DNA from: JAFLBI01 sp964616465
GTDB taxonomy: Bacteria; Bacteroidota; Bacteroidia; Chitinophagales; Chitinophagaceae
Reading direction: 5' to 3'
NCBI GenBank assembly: GCA_964616465.1
Contig: CAZTTO010000001.1
Coordinates: 124,001 to 188,000, forward strand
Length of the DNA: 64,000 nucleotides
Part shown: in pieces, positions 1 to 8,850 of the stretch
Position numbering within the stretch: position 1 is the first letter of the stretch
Layout: each line of letters starts with the position of its first letter
The notes under the pieces: generated by a model
The model's input: only the letters and a program-made list of their open reading frames with translations
The model's database searches: none
What the model was told of the DNA's origin: nothing
Program-made: the position numbers and the translations under genes

Positions 1-2
1 AA

Positions 3-431
3 GCTGTTGTTGCACAGACACCCAAAATAGCTTCAGCTGAGTTGATTCACTTTCTGAGAAAAAATAGCCATCAAAAAAAGTCTGAAGTGTTTCAAAATCA
101 AGTAGCACATAGCAAGGAAGCTAAACTTCGTTATCAAGTAATTGAACAATCCAATAGATACTGTTTGCTAGAGATTGAATTGATAACAGGTTTGTTTCAT
201 CAAATACGTGCGCAGCTTGCTAAAATTGGCAGTCCAATTGTAGGAGATCAAAAGTATGGCTATCCAAGAAGCAGTCCCGACGGAAGTATTTTCCTTCAAG
301 CCTATTACATAAGCTTTCCTCACCCGGTTCATCAGCAACAAATGATATTTGAGATACCAATGCCCAGCTTATGGGAGAAATTTGGATTTAACTCTCCAAT
401 TATTTCACCAGATACTCCACTCGAAGCGTAA
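3..431 (+). CDS. RluA-family pseudouridine synthase, C-terminal part (cut by window start)
   Basis: The reading frame is open to the left edge, so the gene starts upstream of the window. The visible 142 codons contain the family's late catalytic-fold motif GLFHQIRAQLA followed by GDQKYG, typical of RluA/RluC/RluD enzymes that isomerise uridines in rRNA or tRNA. The HRLD motif with the catalytic Asp must lie outside, so the exact subfamily and target cannot be told. The 3' end overlaps the convergent SIMPL gene by 32 bp. Family assignment is firm; substrate unknown. Confidence 0.88.
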   Translation, partial: AVVAQTPKIASAELIHFLRKNSHQKKSEVFQNQVAHSKEAKLRYQVIEQSNRYCLLEIELITGLFHQIRAQLAKIGSPIVGDQKYGYPRSSPDGSIFLQAYYISFPHPVHQQQMIFEIPMPSLWEKFGFNSPIISPDTPLEA

Positions 432-1131
432 TTGAAGCAGTCTTTTCTTTCGAACTGGTATTAAATGAACCCCCATAGCTATAATCTTCATTATCGTTTT
501 TTCCAGTAATTTGGAATACACCCATATTGGCCTTCTTTAAAGAACCCAAGCCTGCTTTAGAATTTTTTGCAATGGTTTCTGCTCGAAGCTTCGCATCTTC
601 AGCAGCCTTAGCAAGCAAATCAATTTTCAACTCGTTAAGCTTGCTGTAATAGTAGGCTGGTCTTTCTGAGTTAAACTCTATACCTTTTTGTAAAAGCTCA
701 GTTACTTCTCTAGAAACTCTTTCAACTAATACCAAGTCGCTTGCGTTTACTTTAACTTCAGCGGATAAAGTATAACCACTGAAGCTACTACCTGCAACAC
801 GCCCTGCATCATCGTACTTGGTATCAAAATTCTTTTGAACATCAATACTTGAAATAACAATACTACTATCTGGAATTCCTTTTTGTGTGAGATATTGACG
901 AATTTCTTTTTCGTCTTGTTTGATGGCAGCATAGGCTTGCTTCAGGTCAAATCCATACCTATTAAATCTTCCTTTCCATACAATTAAATCACTTGTAAAA
1001 TCTTTTTCTGCCAATCCAGTTACAACAATGGTTTCAGTACTTGTAACCCGGTATTTATAGGCTCCTGCAATAATCCATCCTGTAATAATAAAAGCAAGAC
1101 CTGCAATTAAAACATTTGAATAAGCTTTCAT
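400..1131 (-). CDS. SIMPL (DUF541) domain protein, membrane-anchored
   Basis: About 243 residues from the chosen Met. An N-terminal hydrophobic segment (about residues 6-24) anchors it in the membrane or acts as an uncleaved signal. The rest matches the SIMPL/DUF541 periplasmic family: TIVVTGLAEKDFTSDLIVW near the start, a central region with KGIEFNS and a C-terminal SITLRVEYLV strand. The longest ORF begins 15 codons earlier, but the sequence before MKAYSN looks non-coding, so I start there. Molecular function of the family is poorly defined (envelope stress and oxidative-stress links are reported for relatives). It overlaps the convergent pseudouridine synthase gene at its 3' end. Confidence 0.82.
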   Translation of the reverse strand: MKAYSNVLIAGLAFIITGWIIAGAYKYRVTSTETIVVTGLAEKDFTSDLIVWKGRFNRYGFDLKQAYAAIKQDEKEIRQYLTQKGIPDSSIVISSIDVQKNFDTKYDDAGRVAGSSFSGYTLSAEVKVNASDLVLVERVSREVTELLQKGIEFNSERPAYYYSKLNELKIDLLAKAAEDAKLRAETIAKNSKAGLGSLKKANMGVFQITGKNDNEDYSYGGSFNTSSKEKTASITLRVEYLVK

Positions 1132-1191
1132 GTAGTTGTTTTCATGTAAGATACAAACTAGCGAAAGATTACACAATAGCTTGCAAAAAAA

Positions 1192-1662
1192 TTATACCAA
1201 TTGGTGGGTTTGCTTTATTACTCCCATTACAAACACACTTTGAACATGCCCAATATTCTCAACTTGACTCAGCTTATTTACATGAAAATCGTAATACGAC
1301 TCCATACTTTCGGCAACTACTTTCAACATAAAATCAAACTCACCTGAAATATTATAACATTCAATCACTTCCTGCATTTCTTGCATACTCTGAATGAATT
1401 TGCCTCCCGCCACACGGTCGTGCTGTTTTAAAGAAACATAGCAAATAACCATTAAGCCTTTATTGACCTTTGCGTGGTCTAATAAAGCAGCATACTGACG
1501 AATGACTCCTTCTTGCTCCAAACGCTTAATACGCTCATGCACGGGAGTTGGACTCAAATGAATAGCGGCTGCGATTTCCCGAACCGTAGCTCTGCCATTT
1601 CTTTGCAACTCCCTCAAAATGGCGAGGTCCTTTTCATCTATTGAAGGTTTTCCAGATTGCAT
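1192..1662 (-). CDS. Lrp/AsnC family transcriptional regulator
   Basis: 156 residues, normal family length. The N-terminal winged HTH is clear (ILRELQRNGRATVREIAA then LSPTPVHERIKRLEQEGVI, about residues 14-56), followed by a C-terminal RAM ligand-binding domain (GLMVICYVSLKQHDR ... VIECYNISGEFDFMLKVV). Such proteins sense amino acids and form octamers that regulate amino-acid metabolism genes. It lies divergently 143 bp from ahcY, so local control of the ahcY promoter is possible, but no palindromic operator stood out between them. Confidence 0.93.
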   Translation of the reverse strand: MQSGKPSIDEKDLAILRELQRNGRATVREIAAAIHLSPTPVHERIKRLEQEGVIRQYAALLDHAKVNKGLMVICYVSLKQHDRVAGGKFIQSMQEMQEVIECYNISGEFDFMLKVVAESMESYYDFHVNKLSQVENIGHVQSVFVMGVIKQTHQLV

Positions 1663-1778
1663 ATGTTCTTTTAATCCAGTTATATCTGCAATATAAAGGA
1701 TTTATCACTTATGAAGAGCCTTTTTTTGATATTTTGTTCTTTTAAATTGAATTTACACCTCAATTTTGTTCTATCTAA

Positions 1779-1786
1779 TACCTTTG
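1779..1786 (+). promoter_or_regulatory. -7 promoter box of ahcY
   Basis: TACCTTTG matches the Bacteroidota sigma-A -7 consensus TAnnTTTG exactly and ends 19 bp before the ahcY ATG. No TTG with 18-20 bp spacing was found upstream, so the -33 element is weak or absent. Confidence 0.6.
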
Positions 1787-1805
1787 CGACACAATTAAAT
1801 ACAAT

Positions 1806-3131
1806 ATGTCAACTTTAACTACATCCATCGACTTCAGCCTTCCATACAAAGTGGCTGATATTAGCTTAGCTGAATGGGGTCGCAAAGAAATTCGTTTAGC
1901 AGAAGCTGAAATGCCAGGTTTAATGGCTATTCGTGAAGAATACGGCAGCTCTCAGCCTTTAAAAGGTGCAAGAGTAGCTGGCTGTTTACATATGACTATC
2001 CAAACTGCAGTTCTTATTGAAACACTTGTTGCTTTAGGTGCTGAAGTGAAGTGGAGCTCATGTAATATCTTCTCTACGCAAGATCACGCTGCTGCTGCTA
2101 TTGCTGCTGCAGGTATTGGTGTATTTGCTTGGAAAGGCCAAACTATTGAAGAAGCTGATTGGTGTATTGAACAAACATTATTTTTCGGAAGTGCTGATCG
2201 TCCTTTGAACATGATTTTGGACGATGGTGGTGATTTAACCAATATGGTGTTTGATAAATATCCTGAGTTAATCCAACACATCAAGGGATTGAGTGAAGAA
2301 ACCACAACTGGTGTACACCGCTTATATGAGCGCATGGCAAAAGGCACTTTACCTATTCCTGCTATTAACGTGAACGATTCAGTTACTAAGTCTAAGTTCG
2401 ATAATAAGTACGGTTGTCAAGAGTCGTTGGTAGATGCTATTCGCAGAGCAACCGATGTAATGATGGCTGGAAAAGTAGCAGTAGTTGGAGGTTATGGTGA
2501 TGTTGGTAAAGGTAGCGCAATGAGTTTGCGTGGTTCTGGCTGTCGTGTTATTGTTACTGAAATCGATCCAATTTGTGCTTTACAAGCTGCTATGGATGGG
2601 TTTGAAGTAAAGAAAATGATTGATGCTGTTAAAGAGGCTGATATTATTGTTACTGCTAGTGGTTGTCGCGACTTGATTACTGAAAAGCATTTTAGATTAA
2701 TGAAGGACAAAGCAATTGTTTGTAACATTGGCCACTTTGATATTGAAATTGATATGGCTTGGTTGAACAGCAGCTATGGTCATACTCGCGATACCATTAA
2801 GCCTCAGGTTGATTTATATAACATAGACGGTAAAGATGTGATTGTTCTTGCTGAAGGTCGTTTAGTGAACCTAGGTTGTGCAACTGGACACCCTTCATTT
2901 GTAATGAGTAATTCATTTACCAACCAAACTTTAGCTCAAATTGAATTGTGGAACAACCACGCGAACTACGAGAACAAAGTGTATGTTTTACCTAAACACC
3001 TCGATGAAAAAGTAGCTCGTTTGCACCTTGCAAAAGTTGGCGCTCAATTAGATGAGTTAACTGAAGAGCAGGCTAGCTATTTAGGTATACCTCAGTTTGG
3101 ACCATTTAAGGCTGAGCATTATCGTTACTAA
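1806..3131 (+). CDS. ahcY: Adenosylhomocysteinase (S-adenosylhomocysteine hydrolase)
   Basis: 441 residues. Hydrolyses S-adenosylhomocysteine to adenosine and homocysteine, relieving product inhibition of methyltransferases. Visible hallmarks: CLHMTIQTAVLIETL near residue 60, the NAD-binding loop GGYGDVGKGSA at about 227-237, GHFDIEIDM, HPSFVMSNSFTNQ and the conserved C-terminus KAEHYRY. NAD is a tightly bound cofactor. Monocistronic: own -7 box upstream, terminator directly downstream, with an Lrp/AsnC regulator divergent on the other side. Start fits the usual family N-terminus and the promoter. Confidence 0.98.
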   Translation: MSTLTTSIDFSLPYKVADISLAEWGRKEIRLAEAEMPGLMAIREEYGSSQPLKGARVAGCLHMTIQTAVLIETLVALGAEVKWSSCNIFSTQDHAAAAIAAAGIGVFAWKGQTIEEADWCIEQTLFFGSADRPLNMILDDGGDLTNMVFDKYPELIQHIKGLSEETTTGVHRLYERMAKGTLPIPAINVNDSVTKSKFDNKYGCQESLVDAIRRATDVMMAGKVAVVGGYGDVGKGSAMSLRGSGCRVIVTEIDPICALQAAMDGFEVKKMIDAVKEADIIVTASGCRDLITEKHFRLMKDKAIVCNIGHFDIEIDMAWLNSSYGHTRDTIKPQVDLYNIDGKDVIVLAEGRLVNLGCATGHPSFVMSNSFTNQTLAQIELWNNHANYENKVYVLPKHLDEKVARLHLAKVGAQLDELTEEQASYLGIPQFGPFKAEHYRY

Positions 3132-3150
3132 TTGAAATAGCACTTATAAA

Positions 3151-3182
3151 AAGGCCCGGCTTATTTTAAGACCGGGCTTTTT
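3151..3182 (+). terminator. Bidirectional terminator, ahcY / ABC ATPase
   Basis: A GCCCGG/CCGGGC stem at 3154-3159 and 3172-3177, extended outward by A-T and G-U pairs, is followed by T5 on the plus strand. On the minus strand it is also followed by a T-rich run, so it can end both convergent genes. Confidence 0.85.
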
Positions 3183-3192
3183 CATTAAGAGT

Positions 3193-4143
3193 TTATACAT
3201 ACCAGCCTATATCTTCATTAATGGCTATGTAAACAATTTCACCTTGCCTAAATCTTCCATGCGGGTGCATTACTATTGCCCGTTTATCAATATCAAGCAA
3301 AACTTCTATTAAAAAATAACCTCCTGCAAATTTTACACTATACACACTCCCCTTCCATGCCCCAACCGCTGCAGAGGATATTTTTAATTGCTCTGGCCTA
3401 AATAAAATAGGGCGCTTATTTATTGGAGATGGGAGGATACAATACTCTCCAAATAATCCAGCTACATATTCACTGGCCGGATGGTAATAAATATCCTGTG
3501 GCTTACCTTGTTGGATAACCTTTCCTGATCTTAGAACCAAAACTTCCGAAGCCCAAGTAAAAATATCTGTTGCATCATGAGTCACCAAAATCGTTGTTGT
3601 ACCTAAGGTTAAATAAACTTCTTCGAGTACCTGTTTCATGATTCGTTTATGGAAGAAGTCCATATTAGAAAATGGTTCATCTAAAAGCAACAACGTAGGT
3701 TTTGCTAATAAAACTTTCGCAAGAACAATTCTCTGCCTTTCTCCTCCCGATAGTGCCTTTGTATTTCTCTTCAACAATGATCGAATTCTACACACTTCAA
3801 CTATTACATCGAACTCTTCAGAACCTAATTTATTAGCAGCTTCTAATTCCTCTTCAACCTTATAATGATTTCTTAATTCAAAGTATTGACTAATATACCC
3901 TATTTCAGGATGACCAGGCAATAATTGTTCAGAAGGGCCTTTTACTTTTTGATTGTTCAAATAAACAGCACCTGATTGAGCATCTAAAATTCCACCTATC
4001 ACTTTTAGAAGAGTGGTTTTGCCCGATCCTGTTTCACCAACAATAGCCAGTTTAGCAGATTTACTTAAAGAAAAACTAACATGGTCCAGAGCTGGCTGAT
4101 CCATTCCTGGGTGTACAACTTGATCTACTTTCAACAAGGCCAT
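3193..4143 (-). CDS. ABC transporter ATP-binding protein with C-terminal TOBE-like domain
   Basis: 316 residues. Walker A GETGSGKT (36-43), signature LSGGERQRIVLAKVLL, Walker B LLLLDEPFSN and H-loop LVTHD form a complete ATPase. About 90 C-terminal residues, starting near ILFRPEQLKI, resemble the TOBE regulatory/substrate-side domain of PotA/FbpC/MalK-type importer ATPases. No permease or binding protein lies beside it, so it is an orphan ATPase here and its substrate cannot be inferred. The -7 box lies only 5 bp before ATG, suggesting a leaderless mRNA. Confidence 0.9.
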   Translation of the reverse strand: MALLKVDQVVHPGMDQPALDHVSFSLSKSAKLAIVGETGSGKTTLLKVIGGILDAQSGAVYLNNQKVKGPSEQLLPGHPEIGYISQYFELRNHYKVEEELEAANKLGSEEFDVIVEVCRIRSLLKRNTKALSGGERQRIVLAKVLLAKPTLLLLDEPFSNMDFFHKRIMKQVLEEVYLTLGTTTILVTHDATDIFTWASEVLVLRSGKVIQQGKPQDIYYHPASEYVAGLFGEYCILPSPINKRPILFRPEQLKISSAAVGAWKGSVYSVKFAGGYFLIEVLLDIDKRAIVMHPHGRFRQGEIVYIAINEDIGWYV

Positions 4144-4148
4144 ATATG

Positions 4149-4156
4149 CAAAAGTA
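4149..4156 (-). promoter_or_regulatory. -7 box of the ABC ATPase gene (probably leaderless)
   Basis: TACTTTTG on the minus strand matches TAnnTTTG. Only five bases separate it from the ATG, placing the expected transcription start at or next to the start codon. Confidence 0.55.
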
Positions 4157-4290
4157 ACGCCTTTATATTGAATGCCTGATACTTACAAATGAAGATAGTT
4201 TTCAAGAAAATGCACTACCTTTATCTGAATCTGCCAAGACCTTCACACCGCCTTCACAGATTGCAAACACGTAAATAATTTAATCAATAT

Positions 4291-4737
4291 ATGGCAGATT
4301 CTTGGAGCAAAAGAGAAAGAGAAAAGAAAAAACAACAACAAAAAAAAGACAAGGCGGAAAAAAAACTTGAAAAGAAATCAGGTACTAAATCAGGCAGTAG
4401 CCTCGATGATATGATGGCTTATGTAGACGAGTATGGCAATATTAGCAACACGCCACCCGATCCCAACAAAAAGAAAGTTGAAGTTAAGTTAGAGGACATT
4501 CAAATTGGTGTTCCCAAGTGGGAAGCTGCAATCGAAGAAGGTCCAAGAACTGGTATAGTGAGCTTTTTTAATGAATCTAAGGGCTATGGCTTTATTAAAG
4601 ATCTTAATACTCAAGAAAGTATTTTTGTGCATGCAAATGGATTAACAGAACAAATTAAAGAGAACAATAAAGTATCTTTTGAAATTGAAATGACCCATAA
4701 AGGTCCTTCTGCGATACAGGTAAAACTAGTTAAGTAA
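4291..4737 (+). CDS. Cold-shock-domain protein with charged N-terminal extension
   Basis: 148 residues. The C-terminal 65 residues form a cold-shock domain: GIVSFFNESKGYGFI contains RNP1 (KGYGFI) and SIFVH is RNP2. The first ~40 residues are lysine/glutamine-rich and disordered-looking (KREREKKKQQQKKDKAEKK), followed by an acidic linker. The domain suggests single-stranded nucleic acid or RNA-chaperone activity; the basic tail could add non-specific RNA or ribosome binding (inference). This is longer than the ~67-residue classical CspA. It is convergent with rpoB and shares its terminator. Confidence 0.9.
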   Translation: MADSWSKREREKKKQQQKKDKAEKKLEKKSGTKSGSSLDDMMAYVDEYGNISNTPPDPNKKKVEVKLEDIQIGVPKWEAAIEEGPRTGIVSFFNESKGYGFIKDLNTQESIFVHANGLTEQIKENNKVSFEIEMTHKGPSAIQVKLVK

Positions 4738-4764
4738 TTTTTTTGATCCCTTCCTAAAAAAGTA

Positions 4765-4796
4765 AAGGCTGCCCTATGGACAGCCTTAGTTTTTTA
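4765..4796. terminator. Bidirectional terminator, cold-shock gene / rpoB
   Basis: The stem AAGGCTG..CAGCCTT (4765-4771 and 4781-4787) with inner CC/GG pairs is followed by T6 on plus and by a T-rich stretch on minus. It lies 18 bp past the rpoB stop codon, so transcription of rpoB probably ends here rather than running into rpoC. Confidence 0.85.
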
Positions 4797-4814
4797 TGCT
4801 AATTCGCTTGTAAA

Positions 4815-7800
4815 TTATTCGAACTTAAGGTCAAGACCCAAGCCTCTTAATTCGTGCACCAATACATTGAATGATTCAGGCACACCAGCTCTTGGAATGT
4901 TTTCACCTTTCACAATAGCTTCGTAAGTTTTAGCGCGACCAATGATATCATCGGACTTAATGGTGAGTAATTCTTGTAAAATATTAGAAGCACCATAAGC
5001 CTCTAATGCCCATACTTCCATTTCACCAAAACGCTGACCACCAAACTGAGCTTTACCACCCAAAGGCTGTTGCGTAATTAAACTGTATGGTCCAATTGAA
5101 CGAGCGTGCATCTTATCATCTACCATGTGGTGTAGTTTAATCATGTAAATAACACCTACAGTAGCTTTTTGGTGGAATCTTTCTCCGGTTTCACCATCAA
5201 ATAGATATGTATGACCATTTCTAGGAATTCCAGCCTGCTCACAATATGATTCAATTTCATTTGTACTTGCACCATCAAAAATTGGTGTTGCAAACTTTAC
5301 ACCCAACTTTTTACCTGTCCAACCTAAAATGGTTTCATAAATCTGACCAAGATTCATACGAGACGGTACACCAAGTGGATTCAATACAATATCAACTGGA
5401 GTTCCATCTTCTAGGAATGGCATATCTTCTGCACGAACAATTTTAGCAACGATACCCTTATTACCGTGACGACCAGCCATCTTATCACCCACTTTCAACT
5501 TACGCTTTACAGCCAAGTAAACCTTAGCAAGCTTTAATACACCAGCAGGTAATTCATCACCAATTGAAATGTTGAACTTCTCACGCTTATAACGACCAAG
5601 TTCTTCGTTGTACTTAATGTTATAGTTGTGTAAAAGCTTATTTACATACTCATCAATCTCAGCATCACCAGTCCATCCAAGCGGATTAACATTCTGGTAG
5701 TCAATTGCAGCTAGGTTTTTAGCATTGAACTTAGCACCCTTCCCAATTAATACTTCTCCAAAATTGTTAGAAACGCCAGCAGAAGCTTTGTCTTTCAACA
5801 AGACCTGCAATTTGTTTACTAACTGCTCTAACAAATCTTCTGCACTCTGCTGATGCAATTTCTCTACTTTTTCAAGAAGTGCTTTCTCGCGTAGTTTAGA
5901 ATTTTTATCTTTTTTAGCACGTTGGAAAAGCTTCTTATCAATTACAACACCCTCAGTTCCATTTGGTGCTTTCAGAGAAGCATCTTTTGCATCACCAGCT
6001 TTGTCACCAAAGATTGCACGCAATAGTTTTTCCTCTGGAGTAGGATCACTTTCTCCCTTAGGAGTAATTTTTCCTATTAGAATGTCACCTTCCTTAATGC
6101 TAGCACCAATTCTGATTATACCATTCTCATCCAAATCTTTAGTAGCTTCTTCTGAAACGTTTGGAATATCTGGCGTAAGCTCTTCTTCACCTAGCTTGGT
6201 ATCTCTTACCTCTAATTCATATTCATCTATGTGAATTGAAGTAAATAAATCTTCACGAACCACTTTTTCACTAATTACAATGGCATCTTCGAAGTTGTAT
6301 CCTTTCCAAGGCATGAATGCTACCTGTAAGTTTCTTCCTAGTGCCAATTCGCCTTCGCGAGTTGCATAACCTTCAGTCAAGAAATCACCTTTCTTAACTT
6401 TTTGTCCTTTTTTAACTGCAGGACGAAGGTTAATACAAGTTGATTGGTTGGTCTTAATGAACTTTGTTAAGCGATAAACAATCAAATCATCTTCAAAGCT
6501 TACCAAACGATCCATATCATTACGATCGTAACGAACATGAATTTCTTTAGCATCAACAAACTCAACAACACCATTTCCTTCAGCGTGAATTTGGATACGT
6601 GCATCACGAGCTGCCTTACCTTCCAATCCAGTACCTACAATTGGATTCTCTGGACGAATTAATGGAACAGCTTGACGTTGCATGTTTGATCCCATCAACG
6701 CACGGTTGGCATCATCGTGCTCAAGGAATGGAATCAATGACGCACTCAAACCTACAATTTGGTTTGGAGCTACGTCCATATATTCTACTTCTTGCTTATC
6801 AAGAATAGGGAAATCACCTGTTTGACGAGAAACAACTTTATCTTCTTCGAATTCACCCTTTTCATTCAAAGGAGAATTACTTTGAGCGATTTTAGCTGTA
6901 TCCTCTTCTTCTGCCGATAAGAAAGTAAGTTCTTTCATATTCACTTTGCCATTCTCAACTTTTCGATACGGAGTTTCAATGAAGCCCATATCGTTGATAG
7001 TTGCGTGAACGCAAAGTGTTGAAATTAATCCAATGTTTGGACCTTCAGGAGTTTCAATAGTACACAAACGACCATAGTGTGAATAGTGTACGTCACGAAC
7101 TTCGAAACCGGCTCTTTCACGACTCAAACCACCTGGTCCGAGCGCAGAAATACGACGCTTGTGTGTAATTTCTGATAGAGGGTTTGTTTGATCGAGGAAT
7201 TGTGACAACTGAGAGGTACCAAAAAATGAGTTAATAACAGAAGATAAAGTTCTTGCATTAATCAAATCAACAGGAGTAAACACCTCGTTATCGCGTACAT
7301 TCATACGCTCACGAATAGTTCTAGCCATACGAGCAAGACCAACTCCGAATTGAGCATACAACTGCTCACCCACGGTTCTTACACGACGGTTACTTAGGTG
7401 ATCAATATCATCAATTTCGGCTTTGCTATTGGTTAAGCGAACCAAGTACTTGATGATTTCAATGATATCTTGCTTAGTCAATACTTTCTTTTCTAATGGG
7501 AAAGTAAGACCTAACTTTTTATTGATTTTATAACGACCTACTTCTCCTAAATCATAGCGCTTGTCTGAGAAGAATAATTTATCAATAATACCACGTGCAG
7601 TTTCATTATCTGGAGCATCAGCACCGCGTAATTGACGATAAATATGCTGAACTGCTTCTAATTCGCTGTTTGAAGTATCTTTATTAAGCGTATTGTAAAT
7701 AATAGCGTAATCACCACCAACATTTTCCTTTTGAATGAAAACGCTCTTCACTTCCATATCAATGATGGTTTGAATTGAGTCTTCATCCAGCACTGTATCG

Positions 7801-8618
7801 CGCTCCATTACAATTTCATTACGCTCAATACTTACCACTTCACCTGTATCTTCATCTACAAAGTCTTCTACCCAAGTACGAAGTACACGAGCAGCAAGTC
7901 TCTTGCCAACACAGTCAGCCATCGATTTTTTGTCCACTTTCACTTCATCGGCCATTCCAAACAGCTCAAGAATATCTTTATCTGTTTCAAAACCAATTGA
8001 GCGCAATAAAGTAGTTACAGGGAATTTCTTTTTACGATCGATATAAGCATACATTACATTGTTAATGTCTGTAGCAAATTCCATCCATGCACCTTTAAAT
8101 GGAATTACTCTTGCAGAGTATATCTTAGTTCCATTAGGGTGAATAGACTGCCCAAAGAATACTCCAGGTGAACGGTGTAACTGACTTACAATAACTCTTT
8201 CTGCACCATTAATTACAAATGTACCACGAGGAGTCATGTAAGGAATATTACCTAAAAACACATCTTGAACGATGGTCTGGAAGTCAACGTGTTCTTCATC
8301 ATTACAGCTCAAACGAAGTTTTGCTTTCAAAGGAACTGCATAAGTGAGTCCACGCTCCATACACTCTTCAATAGTATATCGAGGAGGATCAATAAAGTAG
8401 TCCAAAAACTCCAACACGAAAATGTTGCGCGTATCTGTAATTGGAAAATTTTCTTTAAACACACGGAACAAGCCTTCGTTGTTACGCTTGTCGGGGGTGG
8501 TTTCTAATTGGAAAAACTCCTTAAATGATTCTAACTGGATGTCTAATAAGTCGGGAGCTTCAGCCAGGTGTTTGGTTTTGCCAAAACTAATCCTGTTGTT
8601 CAAATTTAATGTTGACAT
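4815..8618 (-). CDS. rpoB: DNA-directed RNA polymerase subunit beta
   Basis: 1267 residues from MSTLNLNNR, a normal Bacteroidota length. Recognisable segments include SQLHRSPGVFFG, FFGTSQLSQFLDQTNPLSE followed by HKRRISALGPGG (rifampicin region, wild-type-like), GYNFEDAIVISE, KVGDKMAGRHGNKG and the C-terminal GGKAQFGGQRFGEMEVWALEA. The ORF extends 22 codons upstream, but that part is the untranslated leader. A terminator upstream (after rplL), its own -7 box and a terminator right after the stop indicate a monocistronic transcript. rpoC, its usual partner, is not in this window. Confidence 0.99.
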   Translation of the reverse strand: MSTLNLNNRISFGKTKHLAEAPDLLDIQLESFKEFFQLETTPDKRNNEGLFRVFKENFPITDTRNIFVLEFLDYFIDPPRYTIEECMERGLTYAVPLKAKLRLSCNDEEHVDFQTIVQDVFLGNIPYMTPRGTFVINGAERVIVSQLHRSPGVFFGQSIHPNGTKIYSARVIPFKGAWMEFATDINNVMYAYIDRKKKFPVTTLLRSIGFETDKDILELFGMADEVKVDKKSMADCVGKRLAARVLRTWVEDFVDEDTGEVVSIERNEIVMERDTVLDEDSIQTIIDMEVKSVFIQKENVGGDYAIIYNTLNKDTSNSELEAVQHIYRQLRGADAPDNETARGIIDKLFFSDKRYDLGEVGRYKINKKLGLTFPLEKKVLTKQDIIEIIKYLVRLTNSKAEIDDIDHLSNRRVRTVGEQLYAQFGVGLARMARTIRERMNVRDNEVFTPVDLINARTLSSVINSFFGTSQLSQFLDQTNPLSEITHKRRISALGPGGLSRERAGFEVRDVHYSHYGRLCTIETPEGPNIGLISTLCVHATINDMGFIETPYRKVENGKVNMKELTFLSAEEEDTAKIAQSNSPLNEKGEFEEDKVVSRQTGDFPILDKQEVEYMDVAPNQIVGLSASLIPFLEHDDANRALMGSNMQRQAVPLIRPENPIVGTGLEGKAARDARIQIHAEGNGVVEFVDAKEIHVRYDRNDMDRLVSFEDDLIVYRLTKFIKTNQSTCINLRPAVKKGQKVKKGDFLTEGYATREGELALGRNLQVAFMPWKGYNFEDAIVISEKVVREDLFTSIHIDEYELEVRDTKLGEEELTPDIPNVSEEATKDLDENGIIRIGASIKEGDILIGKITPKGESDPTPEEKLLRAIFGDKAGDAKDASLKAPNGTEGVVIDKKLFQRAKKDKNSKLREKALLEKVEKLHQQSAEDLLEQLVNKLQVLLKDKASAGVSNNFGEVLIGKGAKFNAKNLAAIDYQNVNPLGWTGDAEIDEYVNKLLHNYNIKYNEELGRYKREKFNISIGDELPAGVLKLAKVYLAVKRKLKVGDKMAGRHGNKGIVAKIVRAEDMPFLEDGTPVDIVLNPLGVPSRMNLGQIYETILGWTGKKLGVKFATPIFDGASTNEIESYCEQAGIPRNGHTYLFDGETGERFHQKATVGVIYMIKLHHMVDDKMHARSIGPYSLITQQPLGGKAQFGGQRFGEMEVWALEAYGASNILQELLTIKSDDIIGRAKTYEAIVKGENIPRAGVPESFNVLVHELRGLGLDLKFE

Positions 8619-8656
8619 AGTATGTTGTAAACCGGTTTTTTTTGCGATCATTATAA

Positions 8657-8678
8657 GTAAAAAGCCGCCGCCTTTTAC
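8657..8678 (-). promoter_or_regulatory. Hairpin in the rpoB 5' leader
   Basis: On the minus strand, GTAAAAGGC and GCTTTTTAC pair over 9 bp (one G-U) around a GGCG tetraloop. It lies 38 bases upstream of the rpoB ATG inside a predicted ~130-base leader. No U-run follows, so it is not an intrinsic terminator; a role in mRNA stability or feedback is possible but unproven. Confidence 0.45.
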
Positions 8679-8756
8679 CCTCATTATCAGGCAATTAGGG
8701 AATAAATGGCCATTTTCCCCTTTTGCCGGTACGAACTAGCCCAATTTTAAGGATGG

Positions 8757-8764
8757 CAAAGGTA
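8757..8764 (-). promoter_or_regulatory. -7 box of rpoB
   Basis: TACCTTTG on the minus strand, between the rplL terminator and rpoB. The context TTACCTTTGCCATCC is identical at the tRNA-tuf promoter. No good TTG at 18-20 bp spacing was found. Confidence 0.6.
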
Positions 8765-8800
8765 ACAAAAGTGAGCGAACCCGAAAAATCAATTTTCTGC

Positions 8801-8830
8801 AAAAAAAATCTCCGCCACAATGGGCGGAGA
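8801..8830 (-). terminator. Terminator after rplL
   Basis: On the minus strand GGCGGAGA and TCTCCGCC form an 8-bp perfect GC-rich stem, followed by eight T (8801-8808). It lies 20 bp after the rplL stop and separates rplKAJL from rpoB. Confidence 0.9.
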
Positions 8831-8850
8831 CCTCAATGAAATAAGAAGGA

